In this document: piece by piece, positions 7,771-15,677 of the stretch
Layout: every line of letters starts with the position of its first letter
Position numbering within the stretch: position 1 is the first letter of the stretch
DNA from: JAVEDQ01 sp963783105
GTDB taxonomy: Bacteria; Actinomycetota; Actinomycetes; Frankiales; Frankiaceae
Direction of reading: 5' to 3'
NCBI GenBank assembly: GCA_963783105.1
Contig: CAWAMI010000003.1
Location: 930,001 to 994,000 of the forward strand
DNA length: 64,000 nt
The notes under the pieces: model-generated
The model's database searches: none
Told to the model about the DNA's origin: nothing
Seen by the model: the letters and a program-made list of their open reading frames with translations, nothing else
Program-made: the position numbers and the translations under genes

Positions 7771-9369
7771 GTGACGTCGCCGGCCCGCCGCCTTGCCTGC
7801 GGAGCCCGGGCCGGGTTGCGGGGACGCGCCGCCGTCCGGGCGGTATTGGCGGCGCTCGTCCTTCTCGGGGTCTCGGCCGGCTGCTCCTCGGAGCGCCCGT
7901 CGAGCGCGGCGGCCGACAACCCGGACCCTGCCGCGGCCACCACCCCGGCCGGCTCCACCCCGGCCGCCACCACCGCCGCCGAGAACGCGCGCCCGGGCGC
8001 ACGGTGGGAGCTGGCGAGGCCGGGCGGCCCCGGGCAGCTGGAGGGCTGGCTCGACCGGGTCAGCGTCGCGCCGGGCGACGGGCTGCATCTGTACGTCAAC
8101 AGCAGCGACCGGTCCTGGACGGTCACCGCCTTCCGCATCGGCTGGTACGGCGGACTCGGCGGACGCCGGCTGTGGACGAGCGCGCCGCAGCCCGGCGTCC
8201 GTCAGCCGGCCCCCCGGACCACCGGCCCCGGCACCGTGTCGGCCGCCCGGTGGCGCCCGTCGCTGACCATCGCCACCAAGGACTGGCCGCCCGGCGACTA
8301 CCTCCTCCGCCTCGACGGCGCGAGTGGCCGCTCGAGCTACGTGCCCGTCACGCTCCGCGGCCCGACCGCGGCCGGACGCCTCGTCGTGGTGAACGCGGTG
8401 ACGACCTGGCAGGCCTACAACCACTGGGGCGGATACAGCCTCTACGCCGGACCGGACGGCGCGTGGGCGCATCGGGCCCGCGGCGTCTCCTTCGACCGGC
8501 CGTACGACTTCGGCAACGGCGCCGCCGACTTCGTCGGCAACGAGAGCCCGCTCGTCCAGCTGGCCGAGCGGCTGGGCCTGCCGCTCGACTACGTGACGGA
8601 CGTCGACCTCCAGCAGCAACCGCACCTGTTGGACGGCGCCCTCGGCGTGGTCTCGCTCGGACACGACGAGTACTGGTCCCCTGTGATGCGGGCTCGGCTC
8701 ACGGCGGCGCGGGACGCCGGCGTCAGCATCGCCTTCCTGGGAGCCAACGCCGTCTACCGTCGCGTCCGTCTCCAGCCCAGCCCCGTCGGCCCCGACCGGA
8801 TCGAGGTCAACTACAAGAGCGCGTCCGAGGATCCGGTCACCCGCACCGACCCGCGGGTCAACACGGGCAACTGGCCGGATGCGCCGGCGGCCGACCCCGA
8901 GAGCACGCTGACCGGCGAGTCGTACCGGTGCAACCCGGTGCGGGCCGACCTCGTCTTCACGGGCGCGGACGGATGGCTGCTCGACGGCACGGGCGTGCGC
9001 GCCGGCACCCGGCTGCCCGGACAGGTCGGTTCGGAGTACGACGGGCTCGGGCCGGGGTCAGGCACAGGCCATCCGACGCCGATCGACGTCCTCGCCCGCT
9101 CTCCCCTCACCTGCCGCGGGAAGCGGGACGTCTCGAACGTCACCTGGTACACCACGCGCGCCGGCGCGGGGGTCTTCGATGCCGGCACGAGCTCCTGGGT
9201 CTGCGCGCTGAACGACGGCTGCGCCCCGGGTCACGGCGGGCAGAACAGCCGGAAGGTCGTCACGGGCATCACCACCAACCTGCTCCGCGCGTTCGCGGCC
9301 GGGTCAGCGGGCCGGGCGCACCCCGCGACCGGCACCCCGTCGCACCGCCATATCAGGTGTCGAAGCTAG
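7771..9369 (+). CDS. Lipoprotein with N,N-dimethylformamidase beta-like domain
   Basis: 532 residues. An Arg-rich signal peptide ends in a lipobox (LLGVSAGC) with Cys38 as the predicted lipidated residue, followed by an Ala/Thr/Pro linker to about residue 75. The large domain matches, by remembered pattern, the DMF deaminase large-subunit-like domain: TAFRIGWYGG, a WQAYNHWGGYSLY segment, SLGHDEYWS and NVTWYTT. It is likely an extracytoplasmic, membrane-anchored protein. Whether it hydrolyses amides is unknown; the domain is common in secreted actinobacterial proteins. It overlaps the convergent crtYd gene by 4 nt. Confidence 0.78.
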   Translation: MTSPARRLACGARAGLRGRAAVRAVLAALVLLGVSAGCSSERPSSAAADNPDPAAATTPAGSTPAATTAAENARPGARWELARPGGPGQLEGWLDRVSVAPGDGLHLYVNSSDRSWTVTAFRIGWYGGLGGRRLWTSAPQPGVRQPAPRTTGPGTVSAARWRPSLTIATKDWPPGDYLLRLDGASGRSSYVPVTLRGPTAAGRLVVVNAVTTWQAYNHWGGYSLYAGPDGAWAHRARGVSFDRPYDFGNGAADFVGNESPLVQLAERLGLPLDYVTDVDLQQQPHLLDGALGVVSLGHDEYWSPVMRARLTAARDAGVSIAFLGANAVYRRVRLQPSPVGPDRIEVNYKSASEDPVTRTDPRVNTGNWPDAPAADPESTLTGESYRCNPVRADLVFTGADGWLLDGTGVRAGTRLPGQVGSEYDGLGPGSGTGHPTPIDVLARSPLTCRGKRDVSNVTWYTTRAGAGVFDAGTSSWVCALNDGCAPGHGGQNSRKVVTGITTNLLRAFAAGSAGRAHPATGTPSHRHIRCRS

Positions 9370-9671
9370 GTCCGCTGCACCCCGCGGCGACCCCACCACA
9401 CCCAGAACGCCAGCGTGAGCACCACCATCGAGAAGCCGAACAGCAGGTCCTCGACCGGGGCGTAGGCGATGCGCAGCCCGAGGATCGCGTCCGGGTCGTA
9501 GAGGACGATGTCGCGGCCGGTGAAGATGCCGTTCGTGATCAGCTGGAAGAAGACGATGATCGCGTACGAGACCCAGAAGATCTTCCGGGTCAACAGCCGG
9601 GTCCGGAGGACGAACAGGTCGACGACGACGGCGAGAACGACGCCGACGACGGCGAGCGCGGTGTAGCTCAT
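9366..9671 (-). CDS. crtYd: Lycopene cyclase subunit, CrtYd type
   Basis: 101 residues with three hydrophobic helices and the lycopene cyclase domain motif (APVEDLLFGFSMVVL). In actinobacteria this half works as a heterodimer with CrtYc to cyclise lycopene ends in the membrane. The ATG overlaps the stop of the upstream crtYc by 4 nt (ATGA), so the two subunits are translationally coupled. Beta- or epsilon-ring specificity cannot be read from sequence. It is the last gene of a minus-strand run beginning with the PPOX gene. Confidence 0.85.
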   Translation of the reverse strand: MSYTALAVVGVVLAVVVDLFVLRTRLLTRKIFWVSYAIIVFFQLITNGIFTGRDIVLYDPDAILGLRIAYAPVEDLLFGFSMVVLTLAFWVWWGRRGVQRT

Positions 9672-10078
9672 CGCCGCTCGCTCGGCTCGCTCGGCTCGCT
9701 CGGCTCAAAGGGCCCGACCGCCTCGAACGCCTCGGCCCGCGTCTCGGATGTCGGCTCGTCCCCGACCGTCCAGCCCTTGACCGCGCGCACCGCCTCCAGC
9801 GTCAGCACCGCACAGATCGGCACGACGACGAAGAACAGCAACTCGTCCAGCGGCAGCCTGCCGGGGAGCAGCACCCCCGTCATCTGCTTCTCGTCGTAGG
9901 TCCAGTGCCCGCGCGCGATCGCGTACAGGTCCCAGGAGACGAACAGCACCACGATCGGCAGCAGCGTCAACGCCAGCCGCAGCGGCCTGCGGTAGACGCG
10001 GGCACGCAGGACGATCTCCAGCGGCGCCGTGCCGATCAGGCAGAAGACGAGAACAGCCAGGTAGACGAGATGCCGCAC
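9668..10078 (-). CDS. crtYc: Lycopene cyclase subunit, CrtYc type
   Basis: 136 residues with three membrane helices and the cyclase motif LPLDELLFFVVVPICAVLTLEA; the second acidic position is Asp where relatives usually have Glu. It pairs with CrtYd. The C-terminal tail after the last helix is extra and ends in EPSEPSEPSERR, encoded by a 9-bp tandem repeat. The start is GTG at 10078, only 7 nt after the thiE stop, suggesting cotranscription with thiE, an unexpected partnership of thiamine and carotenoid genes. Confidence 0.82.
   Translation of the reverse strand: MRHLVYLAVLVFCLIGTAPLEIVLRARVYRRPLRLALTLLPIVVLFVSWDLYAIARGHWTYDEKQMTGVLLPGRLPLDELLFFVVVPICAVLTLEAVRAVKGWTVGDEPTSETRAEAFEAVGPFEPSEPSEPSERR
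9676..9706. repeat. 9-bp tandem repeat within crtYc 3' end
   Basis: Three perfect copies of GCTCGCTCG (plus strand) and a partial fourth encode a Ser-Glu-Pro repeat at the C-terminus of CrtYc. Copy-number change keeps frame. Confidence 0.85.
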
Positions 10079-10085
10079 GACGGTC

Positions 10086-10730
10086 TCACGCCGCCCGAAG
10101 CCGCTCGGCCAGGGCGCCGGCCACCTGATCGGGGTCGTCGGCCTCGGTGAGCGCCCGCACCACGACGACCCTGCGTGCGCCGGTGTCGAGGACCTGATCG
10201 AGGGTCTCCGGCGCCACGCCGCCCGTGACGAACCAGGGCTTCGCGTGCGGAGCGAACGGCGGCGCGACCTCGACGGCCCGGCGCAACAGGTCGAGCCCGA
10301 CCCCCGGCCGCCCCTGTTTCGTCGGCGTCGCCCACACCGGCCCGACGCAGAAGTAGTCGACGTCGGAGTCCTCCGCCGCTGCGTCCAGCTGGCGCTCGTC
10401 GTGGGTGGACAGGCCGATCAGGACGTCGGGGCCGAGCAGCTGCCGGGCGAGCTTCGGCGGGAGGTCGTCCTGGCCCACGTGCAGCACGTCGACGTCGGCG
10501 AAGGCGGCGACGTCGGCCCGGTCATTGGCGGACAGCAACGCCCCGGCCGCACGGGCGAGGGCGCCGAGGTCGGCGAGCTGCTCGACCTCCTGCCGCCACT
10601 CCAGCCCCTTGCGGCGCAACTGCACGAGGTCGACGCCCGCCGGACAGAACACCCGCGGCGTGCAGAGATAGAGGCGGCCGTCGGCCAGCCGCGCGCGCCG
10701 GTCGGTCAGCGCATCGCCCCGTGGCGCCAT
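10086..10730 (-). CDS. thiE: Thiamine-phosphate synthase family protein
   Basis: 214 residues with the ThiE TIM-barrel pattern: QLRRKG (phosphate/pyrimidine site), NDRADVA, HVGQDDLP, DYFCVGPVWATPTKQGRPGVGLD and WFVTGGVAPETL. ThiE joins HMP-pyrophosphate and thiazole phosphate to make thiamine phosphate in the cytoplasm. Its ATG shares one base with the PPOX stop (TGATG), so the genes are coupled. No THI-box riboswitch fits in the 65 nt before the PPOX gene, and no other thi gene is in the window; a TenI-like role is a weaker alternative. Confidence 0.85.
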   Translation of the reverse strand: MAPRGDALTDRRARLADGRLYLCTPRVFCPAGVDLVQLRRKGLEWRQEVEQLADLGALARAAGALLSANDRADVAAFADVDVLHVGQDDLPPKLARQLLGPDVLIGLSTHDERQLDAAAEDSDVDYFCVGPVWATPTKQGRPGVGLDLLRRAVEVAPPFAPHAKPWFVTGGVAPETLDQVLDTGARRVVVVRALTEADDPDQVAGALAERLRAA

Positions 10731-11221
10731 CACATCTTCCGGTGATCCCACGACACGACCTTCGACGGCCGCAGCCGGAGCAGCACCCGCTTCGACGCCT
10801 GACCGGCGAGCCCCTCGCGCAGGCCCTCGGAGTCCGGCGTCCCCGAGTACTTGCCGGCGACCCGGACCAGCACCTCGAGCACCTCGGCATGATCGTCGAC
10901 GACGTCGATCTCGCCGGTGAGCTGCAGGCCGCGGAGCTCGTCGTAGGCGGTGCCGTCCTCGATCAGCCCGACCGCCCTCGGGTCGCGCCGGAGGTTCACG
11001 ACCTTCTGCGACTTGCCGTAGGTCGTCATGAGCACGACGCCGGGCACCCCGGCCGCGGACTCCTCCGACCCCTCGGCCGCGTCGTCGACCACGAACCACA
11101 TCGGCACGGGGTCGGGCAGCCCGTCCGGCCCGGTGCTGCACAGGATGAGGGTCTTCGCGTCGCGCAGATAACCGCGCGCCTCGTCCTCGGTCAGGGCCAG
11201 GCGGGCCCGGCTGTTCGCCAC
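10730..11221 (-). CDS. Pyridoxamine 5'-phosphate oxidase-like flavin/F420 protein
   Basis: 163 residues with a split-barrel PPOX-type fold: N-terminal helix, LILCSTGPDGLPDPVPMWFVVD, then VVLMTTYGKSQKVVNLRRDPRAVGLIEDG, ending in a LRLRPSKVVSWDHRKM strand. Such proteins bind FMN or F420 and reduce small molecules; the actinobacterial setting makes F420 plausible but unproven. It is the first gene of a unit with thiE, crtYc and crtYd. The start is GTG at 11221, with TAGGGT 6 nt upstream. Confidence 0.8.
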   Translation of the reverse strand: MANSRARLALTEDEARGYLRDAKTLILCSTGPDGLPDPVPMWFVVDDAAEGSEESAAGVPGVVLMTTYGKSQKVVNLRRDPRAVGLIEDGTAYDELRGLQLTGEIDVVDDHAEVLEVLVRVAGKYSGTPDSEGLREGLAGQASKRVLLRLRPSKVVSWDHRKM

Positions 11222-11227
11222 GACTCG

Positions 11228-11233
11228 ACCCTA
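11228..11233 (-). promoter_or_regulatory. -10 element TAGGGT, leaderless arrangement
   Basis: On the minus strand TAGGGT is followed by exactly 6 nt and then the GTG of the PPOX gene. It fits a transcript starting at the start codon. Confidence 0.55.
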
Positions 11234-11286
11234 CGGCGCTGTGCCGCCGCTCCGACGGGTCCGCGCCCGGCGGCCGAGCGGCCTGG

Positions 11287-11709
11287 TCAGAACGCCGAGG
11301 CCTGCGCCCGCCGGTGGACCTCCTTGCCGCGGTTCTCGGCCAGCGCCTGCACCGGCGTCCCGGGCAGCGAGTCGTCCGCGGTGTAGAGCCACCGCAGCGC
11401 CTCGTCCTCGCTGTAGCCGGCGTCGAACAGCAGGGTCAGCAGGCCGGGCAGCCCCTTGAGCAGGTGCCCGTCGACGACGAAGTCGGCCGGGATCCGCAGG
11501 ACGCCCTCGCTGCGGAAGGCCAGCAGCCGCCGTTCCCGCAGCATCTGACGGATCTTGGTCACCGGCACGTCGAGCTGCTCGGCCACGTCGGGCACGGTGA
11601 GCCAGTCGGTGGGACCGGGGCCCTCGGCTGCAGTGTCCCCGGCTGCAGTGTCCCCGGCTCCGTCGCCGTGCTGCGCAGGTGCCGCCGCACGGCTGACCTG
11701 GTCGGTCAC
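11287..11709 (-). CDS. Rv2175c-like DNA-binding protein
   Basis: 140 residues. A low-complexity Ala/Gly/Asp N-terminus (to about 33) is followed by a winged helix-turn-helix (WLTVPDVAEQLDVPVTKIRQMLRERRLLAF) and a C-terminal helical region (LTLLFDAGYSEDEALRWLY). The M. tuberculosis homologue Rv2175c is a DNA-binding substrate of the kinase PknL, and a PknL-like kinase lies four genes away at 15678. The N-terminal Thr residues (in GDTAAGDTAAEG) are candidate phosphosites by analogy. GTG at 11709 with an AGGAG ribosome site; it overlaps the Gfo/Idh gene stop by 4 nt. Confidence 0.85.
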   Translation of the reverse strand: MTDQVSRAAAPAQHGDGAGDTAAGDTAAEGPGPTDWLTVPDVAEQLDVPVTKIRQMLRERRLLAFRSEGVLRIPADFVVDGHLLKGLPGLLTLLFDAGYSEDEALRWLYTADDSLPGTPVQALAENRGKEVHRRAQASAF

Positions 11710-12731
11710 GGAATGCTCCTCTCCTCGTACAGGTCGGTGGGCTGCGCCGGCCGGGCCGGGGCGGAGCCGTTCGCCAGCGACGCCAGGGCGGCGTCGACGA
11801 AGGCGGCCGTCTCCCACGAGTCGGACAGCGGCAACACCCAGGCCGACTCGCCGCGGATCGCCGCCGAGGTCTGCTCGAACATCAGCTTGTACGGGTCGGC
11901 AGCGGCGACGTCTCGGCGTTCGGTGCCGGTCCCGTCGCTGATCAGCAGCTGTACCGGCAGGGTCCACGAGGCCGTGTACGGCTGCTCCGGCAGCTCGATC
12001 TCGCCGCGCTCGCCACGGGCGACCAGCCACTGCCGCATCGGCTCCTGCATGCTCACGTGGACCTCGGCCGTGGCGCCGGAGGACCAGGTGGCGAGGACGT
12101 CGGTGGTCAGGTCGACGCCGGACCCGCTGAGCTCGGCGCGGGCCACCACCTCCTCCGGCAGCCCGTCGCCGAGCGCGAGCAGCACGCCGGACAGCGCGTA
12201 GCAGCCGATGTCGTAGAGGGCCCCGCCGCCCTTGCCCGGCTGCAGCCGGAAGTTGTCCGCCGGCACCCCGGGGAAGCTGAACCCCGCGCTGACGTGCGTG
12301 ACCGGCCCGATCTGCCCGGCCCGCAGCAGCGACTGCGCGAGCCGCACCCGGGGGTGCCAGCGGTACCAGGACGCCTCGACGAGCAGCTGCCCGGTCGCCT
12401 TGGCGACGGCCGCCATCTGCGCGACCTCGTCGGCGCTCAGCCCCAGCGGCTTCTCGCAGAGCACCGGCTTGCCGGCCTCGAGCGCCGCCACCGTCCAGGG
12501 CAGGTGCGCGTCGTTGGGGAGACCCACGTAGACGGCGTCGACGTCGGGGTCGTCGATGAGCTCCCGGTAGGAGCCGTAGGCCCGGGGTGCCCCCATGTCA
12601 CGGGCGCGCTCGACGTCTCGCGCGGCGACCGCGAACAGTTCGGCACCCTCTGCGGCCGGCAGGACGAGCGACTGGGTCCGGGAGATCTGACCCGCCCCGA
12701 GCAACCCCCAGCGGGTGCTCGGATCAGCCAT
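11706..12731 (-). CDS. Gfo/Idh/MocA-family oxidoreductase
   Basis: 341 residues. A Rossmann domain (WGLLGAGQISR near residue 8) carries the EKP signature (VLCEKPLG, about residue 95) with the catalytic-type Lys, followed by the alpha/beta substrate domain (GGGALYDIGCYA, typical DxGxH-like position). These enzymes oxidise or reduce sugars, inositols or diols with NAD(P). The substrate is unknown. The ATG at 12731 is preferred over an in-frame start 60 nt upstream because the Rossmann strand begins just after it and TACGGT lies 6 nt before it. It is coupled (GTGA) to the Rv2175c-like gene. Confidence 0.88.
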   Translation of the reverse strand: MADPSTRWGLLGAGQISRTQSLVLPAAEGAELFAVAARDVERARDMGAPRAYGSYRELIDDPDVDAVYVGLPNDAHLPWTVAALEAGKPVLCEKPLGLSADEVAQMAAVAKATGQLLVEASWYRWHPRVRLAQSLLRAGQIGPVTHVSAGFSFPGVPADNFRLQPGKGGGALYDIGCYALSGVLLALGDGLPEEVVARAELSGSGVDLTTDVLATWSSGATAEVHVSMQEPMRQWLVARGERGEIELPEQPYTASWTLPVQLLISDGTGTERRDVAAADPYKLMFEQTSAAIRGESAWVLPLSDSWETAAFVDAALASLANGSAPARPAQPTDLYEERSIP

Positions 12732-12737
12732 GTGCAC

Positions 12738-12743
12738 ACCGTA
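12738..12743 (-). promoter_or_regulatory. -10 element TACGGT, leaderless arrangement
   Basis: Minus-strand TACGGT, 6 nt, then the ATG of the oxidoreductase gene. It lies in the 43-nt gap between this gene and the membrane-protein gene, so the pair need not be one operon. Confidence 0.5.
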
Positions 12744-12774
12744 TGCAGGAGGCGCCGGCGCCGTAAGGGGTTCT

Positions 12775-14499
12775 TCACGGTCGCACTGCAACCGTCAACG
12801 GGGACCCGCCGACCTCGACCCGGCCGAGCACCCGCGCTCCCGGCGGCGGCACCGCCGAAAGGGAGACGAGCGGCTCTCCCGGTCGTGTCGTGTAGACCGG
12901 TGCGAGCAGCTGGCTGATCTCCGGGTCGGCGATGGTGGGCGTCCACCCGAGGGTCCGGAGCTGATAGCCGACGGCGAGCTGACGAGCGACGCCGTCGTGC
13001 CCACCGGGGTCCGGCAGTCCGACCTCGATCCGGGCGTCCCGCGTCGGGGGTGGTCCGAGCAGGGCGCGCACGGCGCGGGCGGCCTGGACGTCCCGCGGAC
13101 GATCGCCCTGCAGCACCGAGGCGACGTCCGGGGTGCGGGCCGCGGTCCACACGGACAGCCCGAGCGAGATGACCGCGACGACGCCGATCGCCGTCGGGAC
13201 CGCCGGGGCACGAGGCCGGAGGGATCGGCCCGCCGGCGTGTGCCGCTCGGTCCGCATACGCAGCTGGTCCACCAGGGCGGACGCGAGGAACGCGACGAGG
13301 AGCATCGCCACCGGGTAGAGGGCGTACCGCAGATACACGATCGCCAACATCGTGTCCCTGGCGATACCGGCAACCGTCACCACGGACAGCACCCCGGAAG
13401 CCAGAGCCACGACGCCGAACGCGCGCCGACCCGCCGACCAGGCGCTCCAGCGAAGCGCGAGCACGGCGGCGACCGCCAGCAGCGCAACCGCGCCGAGCAG
13501 TGCCGAGCCGGCCGAGACGTCCGTGAGGTCCCACGGCTGGGGCGTGCGCAACCAGCGAGGTCGCGGCCCGACCGCAGCGCCGAACTCGCGCAGTCCGGAG
13601 CCGAGACCGATGCTCGGCCTGTCGTCGAGGACGGTCGAGCGTACGAGGAGCCCCAGGTTGCCCGGCTCCCCCGTCACCTGCTGCACGACGGCCGGCAGCC
13701 AGAACACGAGGCCAACGGCGAGACCGGCGAGCAACCACAGTCGACCTGCCCTGTCGCCCACCGCTGAGCGGGCTCGTACGCCGACGATCGGCGTGAGGAC
13801 CGCAAGGCCGACCGCAGGTGCGTAGATCAGGTGGGACTGCACGACGAGGCTCGCGAGCGCGACGAGCAGCGGCCACCAGCCGAGGCGCCCGGCGGCGACC
13901 GCGACCGCCACCAGCAGGGTCGCGCCCCAGGGCAGCAGCGGCAGGTACGGGTTCCAGATGGGCATGACCAGCATCTGGTCGGCGAGCGTCGCGGTCAGCA
14001 CCAGCGCTCCGACAGCCGCGACGACCGCCGCCGCCGGACCGCCAACGGCCCGCGCAGCGGAGCAGCCCGCGATAAGGCACACGAGGACGAGCAGCGCGGC
14101 AGCCACCAGCGGGCCGGCGTCCGGCGCGAGGCGGGTGGGCAGCGCCAGCACCCAGTAGAAGGCCGGACCGGGGTCGTAGACACTGCGGTCCAGCGCGTTC
14201 GTCGCCTGGGTGATCGGACCGACTGACACGCGGTGTCCCGCGAGCTGGTCCCATGACCGCCACGCGTTGGCCGCCTCGTCGAGGTTCGGGCCCCACTTGT
14301 CGCGGACGAGGGCCAGGAATGCGGCCAGCACGGGCAGAGAGGCCAGCAGTCCGCACACCACCCCCACCGTGGCGGTGGGGAAGCGACGGTGCCGGCCGGC
14401 CGCAGCGGAGCCCGCAGGGTCCGCAGGGTCCGGGACGGCAGTGTCGGCAGGGGCGGCAGCGTCCCCTGGGTGGGCCGGAGCCACAACGGGCTCGTCCAT
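12775..14499 (-). CDS. Polytopic membrane protein, possibly GT-C type
   Basis: 574 residues with about ten hydrophobic helices after a Pro/Ala/Asp-rich cytoplasmic N-terminus (about 40 residues). After the first helix comes an extracytoplasmic loop with Asp/Glu (DKWGPNLDEAANAWRSWDQL), where GT-C enzymes carry their acidic catalytic residue. The C-terminal 110 residues are soluble. This is the layout of lipid-linked sugar transferases, but no family motif is decisive, so the function is only a guess. Its ATG shares one base with the 2-hydroxyacid dehydrogenase stop. Confidence 0.6.
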   Translation of the reverse strand: MDEPVVAPAHPGDAAAPADTAVPDPADPAGSAAAGRHRRFPTATVGVVCGLLASLPVLAAFLALVRDKWGPNLDEAANAWRSWDQLAGHRVSVGPITQATNALDRSVYDPGPAFYWVLALPTRLAPDAGPLVAAALLVLVCLIAGCSAARAVGGPAAAVVAAVGALVLTATLADQMLVMPIWNPYLPLLPWGATLLVAVAVAAGRLGWWPLLVALASLVVQSHLIYAPAVGLAVLTPIVGVRARSAVGDRAGRLWLLAGLAVGLVFWLPAVVQQVTGEPGNLGLLVRSTVLDDRPSIGLGSGLREFGAAVGPRPRWLRTPQPWDLTDVSAGSALLGAVALLAVAAVLALRWSAWSAGRRAFGVVALASGVLSVVTVAGIARDTMLAIVYLRYALYPVAMLLVAFLASALVDQLRMRTERHTPAGRSLRPRAPAVPTAIGVVAVISLGLSVWTAARTPDVASVLQGDRPRDVQAARAVRALLGPPPTRDARIEVGLPDPGGHDGVARQLAVGYQLRTLGWTPTIADPEISQLLAPVYTTRPGEPLVSLSAVPPPGARVLGRVEVGGSPLTVAVRP

Positions 14500-15548
14500 C
14501 AGCGGCGCCGCACGACCGGGTCGACCCCGTTGACCACGTCCTCGACCGGCTCGCCCCGCACGGCCCGGCCCAGATTCGCCACCGTCCGCTGCAACAGCCG
14601 GCTCACCGACTGCGCCGAGCTACCCGCGATGTGGGGGGTGAGCAGCACTCGCTCGCGCGGGATGCTCAGCAGCGGGCTGTCCAGCGGCAGGGGCTCCGTG
14701 GCGTAGACGTCGAACGCGGCGCCGGCCAGCTGCCCGGACTCGATCAGCTCGACGACCGCGGGTTCGTCGACGATGCCGCCGCGGGACACGTTGACGAGCA
14801 GCGCACCGGAGGGCAGCCGCTCGAGCAGCGACCGGTCCAGCAGGTTGCGGGTGTCGGCGGTGAGCGCGACGACGTTGACCAGCACGTCGCTGTCGGAGAC
14901 CAGCTCGCCCACGTCGGCCACGAACTCCGCCCCGTGCTCCTGCTCCGGCGGCCGCTGCCGCCGTGACCAGTAGCGCACCGGACACCCGAATCCGGCCAAC
15001 CGCTCGGCCAGGGCCTGGCCGATGGCGCCGAACCCGACCAGCCCGATCCGACGTCCGGCGACCTCGACCGCGCCCCGCTGAACGACCTCGGTCTGTGGCC
15101 AGCCGCCGGAACGCAACTGCTCCTCCGACCACGGGAACAGCCGGGCGAGCCCGAACAGCGCCCCGATGACCCATTCCGCCACGCTGACGGCGTTGAACCC
15201 CGCCACGTTCGCCAAGGGCACCCCGGCCTCGGCAAGGGCGCCGGCGTCGTGGGCCTGCACGCCCACGCTCGGCTGCTGCACGAACGCCAGATGTGGCGCG
15301 TTGGCCACCGCAGCGGCGTCGAGCCCCGGTTGGGCGGTGCGCCAGTCGCCGAGCACCAGCTCCGCCTCGGCGAGCGCTGACCGCAGGTCGTCGGCCGAGC
15401 CGATCTCCGGCACGGTGATCTCGACGGGCAGGTCCCCGAGCAGCCCGCGAACGGCCTCGTACGGCAGCGGGGGCAGCGACACGAGCCGCCAGGGCCGGGA
15501 GTCGGCGGTCGGCCGTTCGGGAGCAGGCGAGGCGGACAGATCGGTCAC
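14499..15548 (-). CDS. D-isomer specific 2-hydroxyacid dehydrogenase
   Basis: 349 residues. The NAD-binding domain has GLVGFGAIGQALA, NVSRGGIVDEPAV carrying the catalytic Arg region, and the terminal LLTPHIAGSSAQS with the catalytic His; the acidic partner is in VYATEPLP. The N- and C-terminal substrate parts are typical. It reduces a 2-keto acid or oxidises the D-hydroxy acid; the specific substrate (glyoxylate, phosphoglycerate or other) is not evident, and no ACT domain argues against SerA. GTG start at 15548. It diverges from the PASTA kinase. Confidence 0.88.
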   Translation of the reverse strand: MTDLSASPAPERPTADSRPWRLVSLPPLPYEAVRGLLGDLPVEITVPEIGSADDLRSALAEAELVLGDWRTAQPGLDAAAVANAPHLAFVQQPSVGVQAHDAGALAEAGVPLANVAGFNAVSVAEWVIGALFGLARLFPWSEEQLRSGGWPQTEVVQRGAVEVAGRRIGLVGFGAIGQALAERLAGFGCPVRYWSRRQRPPEQEHGAEFVADVGELVSDSDVLVNVVALTADTRNLLDRSLLERLPSGALLVNVSRGGIVDEPAVVELIESGQLAGAAFDVYATEPLPLDSPLLSIPRERVLLTPHIAGSSAQSVSRLLQRTVANLGRAVRGEPVEDVVNGVDPVVRRR

Positions 15549-15665
15549 CCGGCACAGCCTGCCGCATGACCGGGCGGCCGTGCCCGGCCCAGAGCGGGCT
15601 TCTCTGGTCCTTACGACATTCCGGGCGCACCGGCCGAGGTGCGGCCCGGATTCCGGTCAGGCTCC

Positions 15666-15671
15666 TAGACT
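15666..15671 (+). promoter_or_regulatory. -10 element TAGACT, leaderless arrangement
   Basis: TAGACT, then six C residues, then the ATG of the kinase at 15678. No ribosome site is present, in agreement with a leaderless message. Confidence 0.55.
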
Positions 15672-15677
15672 CCCCCC

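Noticed and set aside
7113..9899. A 928-codon plus-strand open frame
   Set aside because: It is a frame-shifted reading of DUF2252 and the lipoprotein with low-complexity Arg/Ser/Pro composition.
11222..11286. TPP riboswitch before the PPOX-thiE unit
   Set aside because: Only 65 nt are available, no THI-box sequence is seen, and the transcript appears leaderless.
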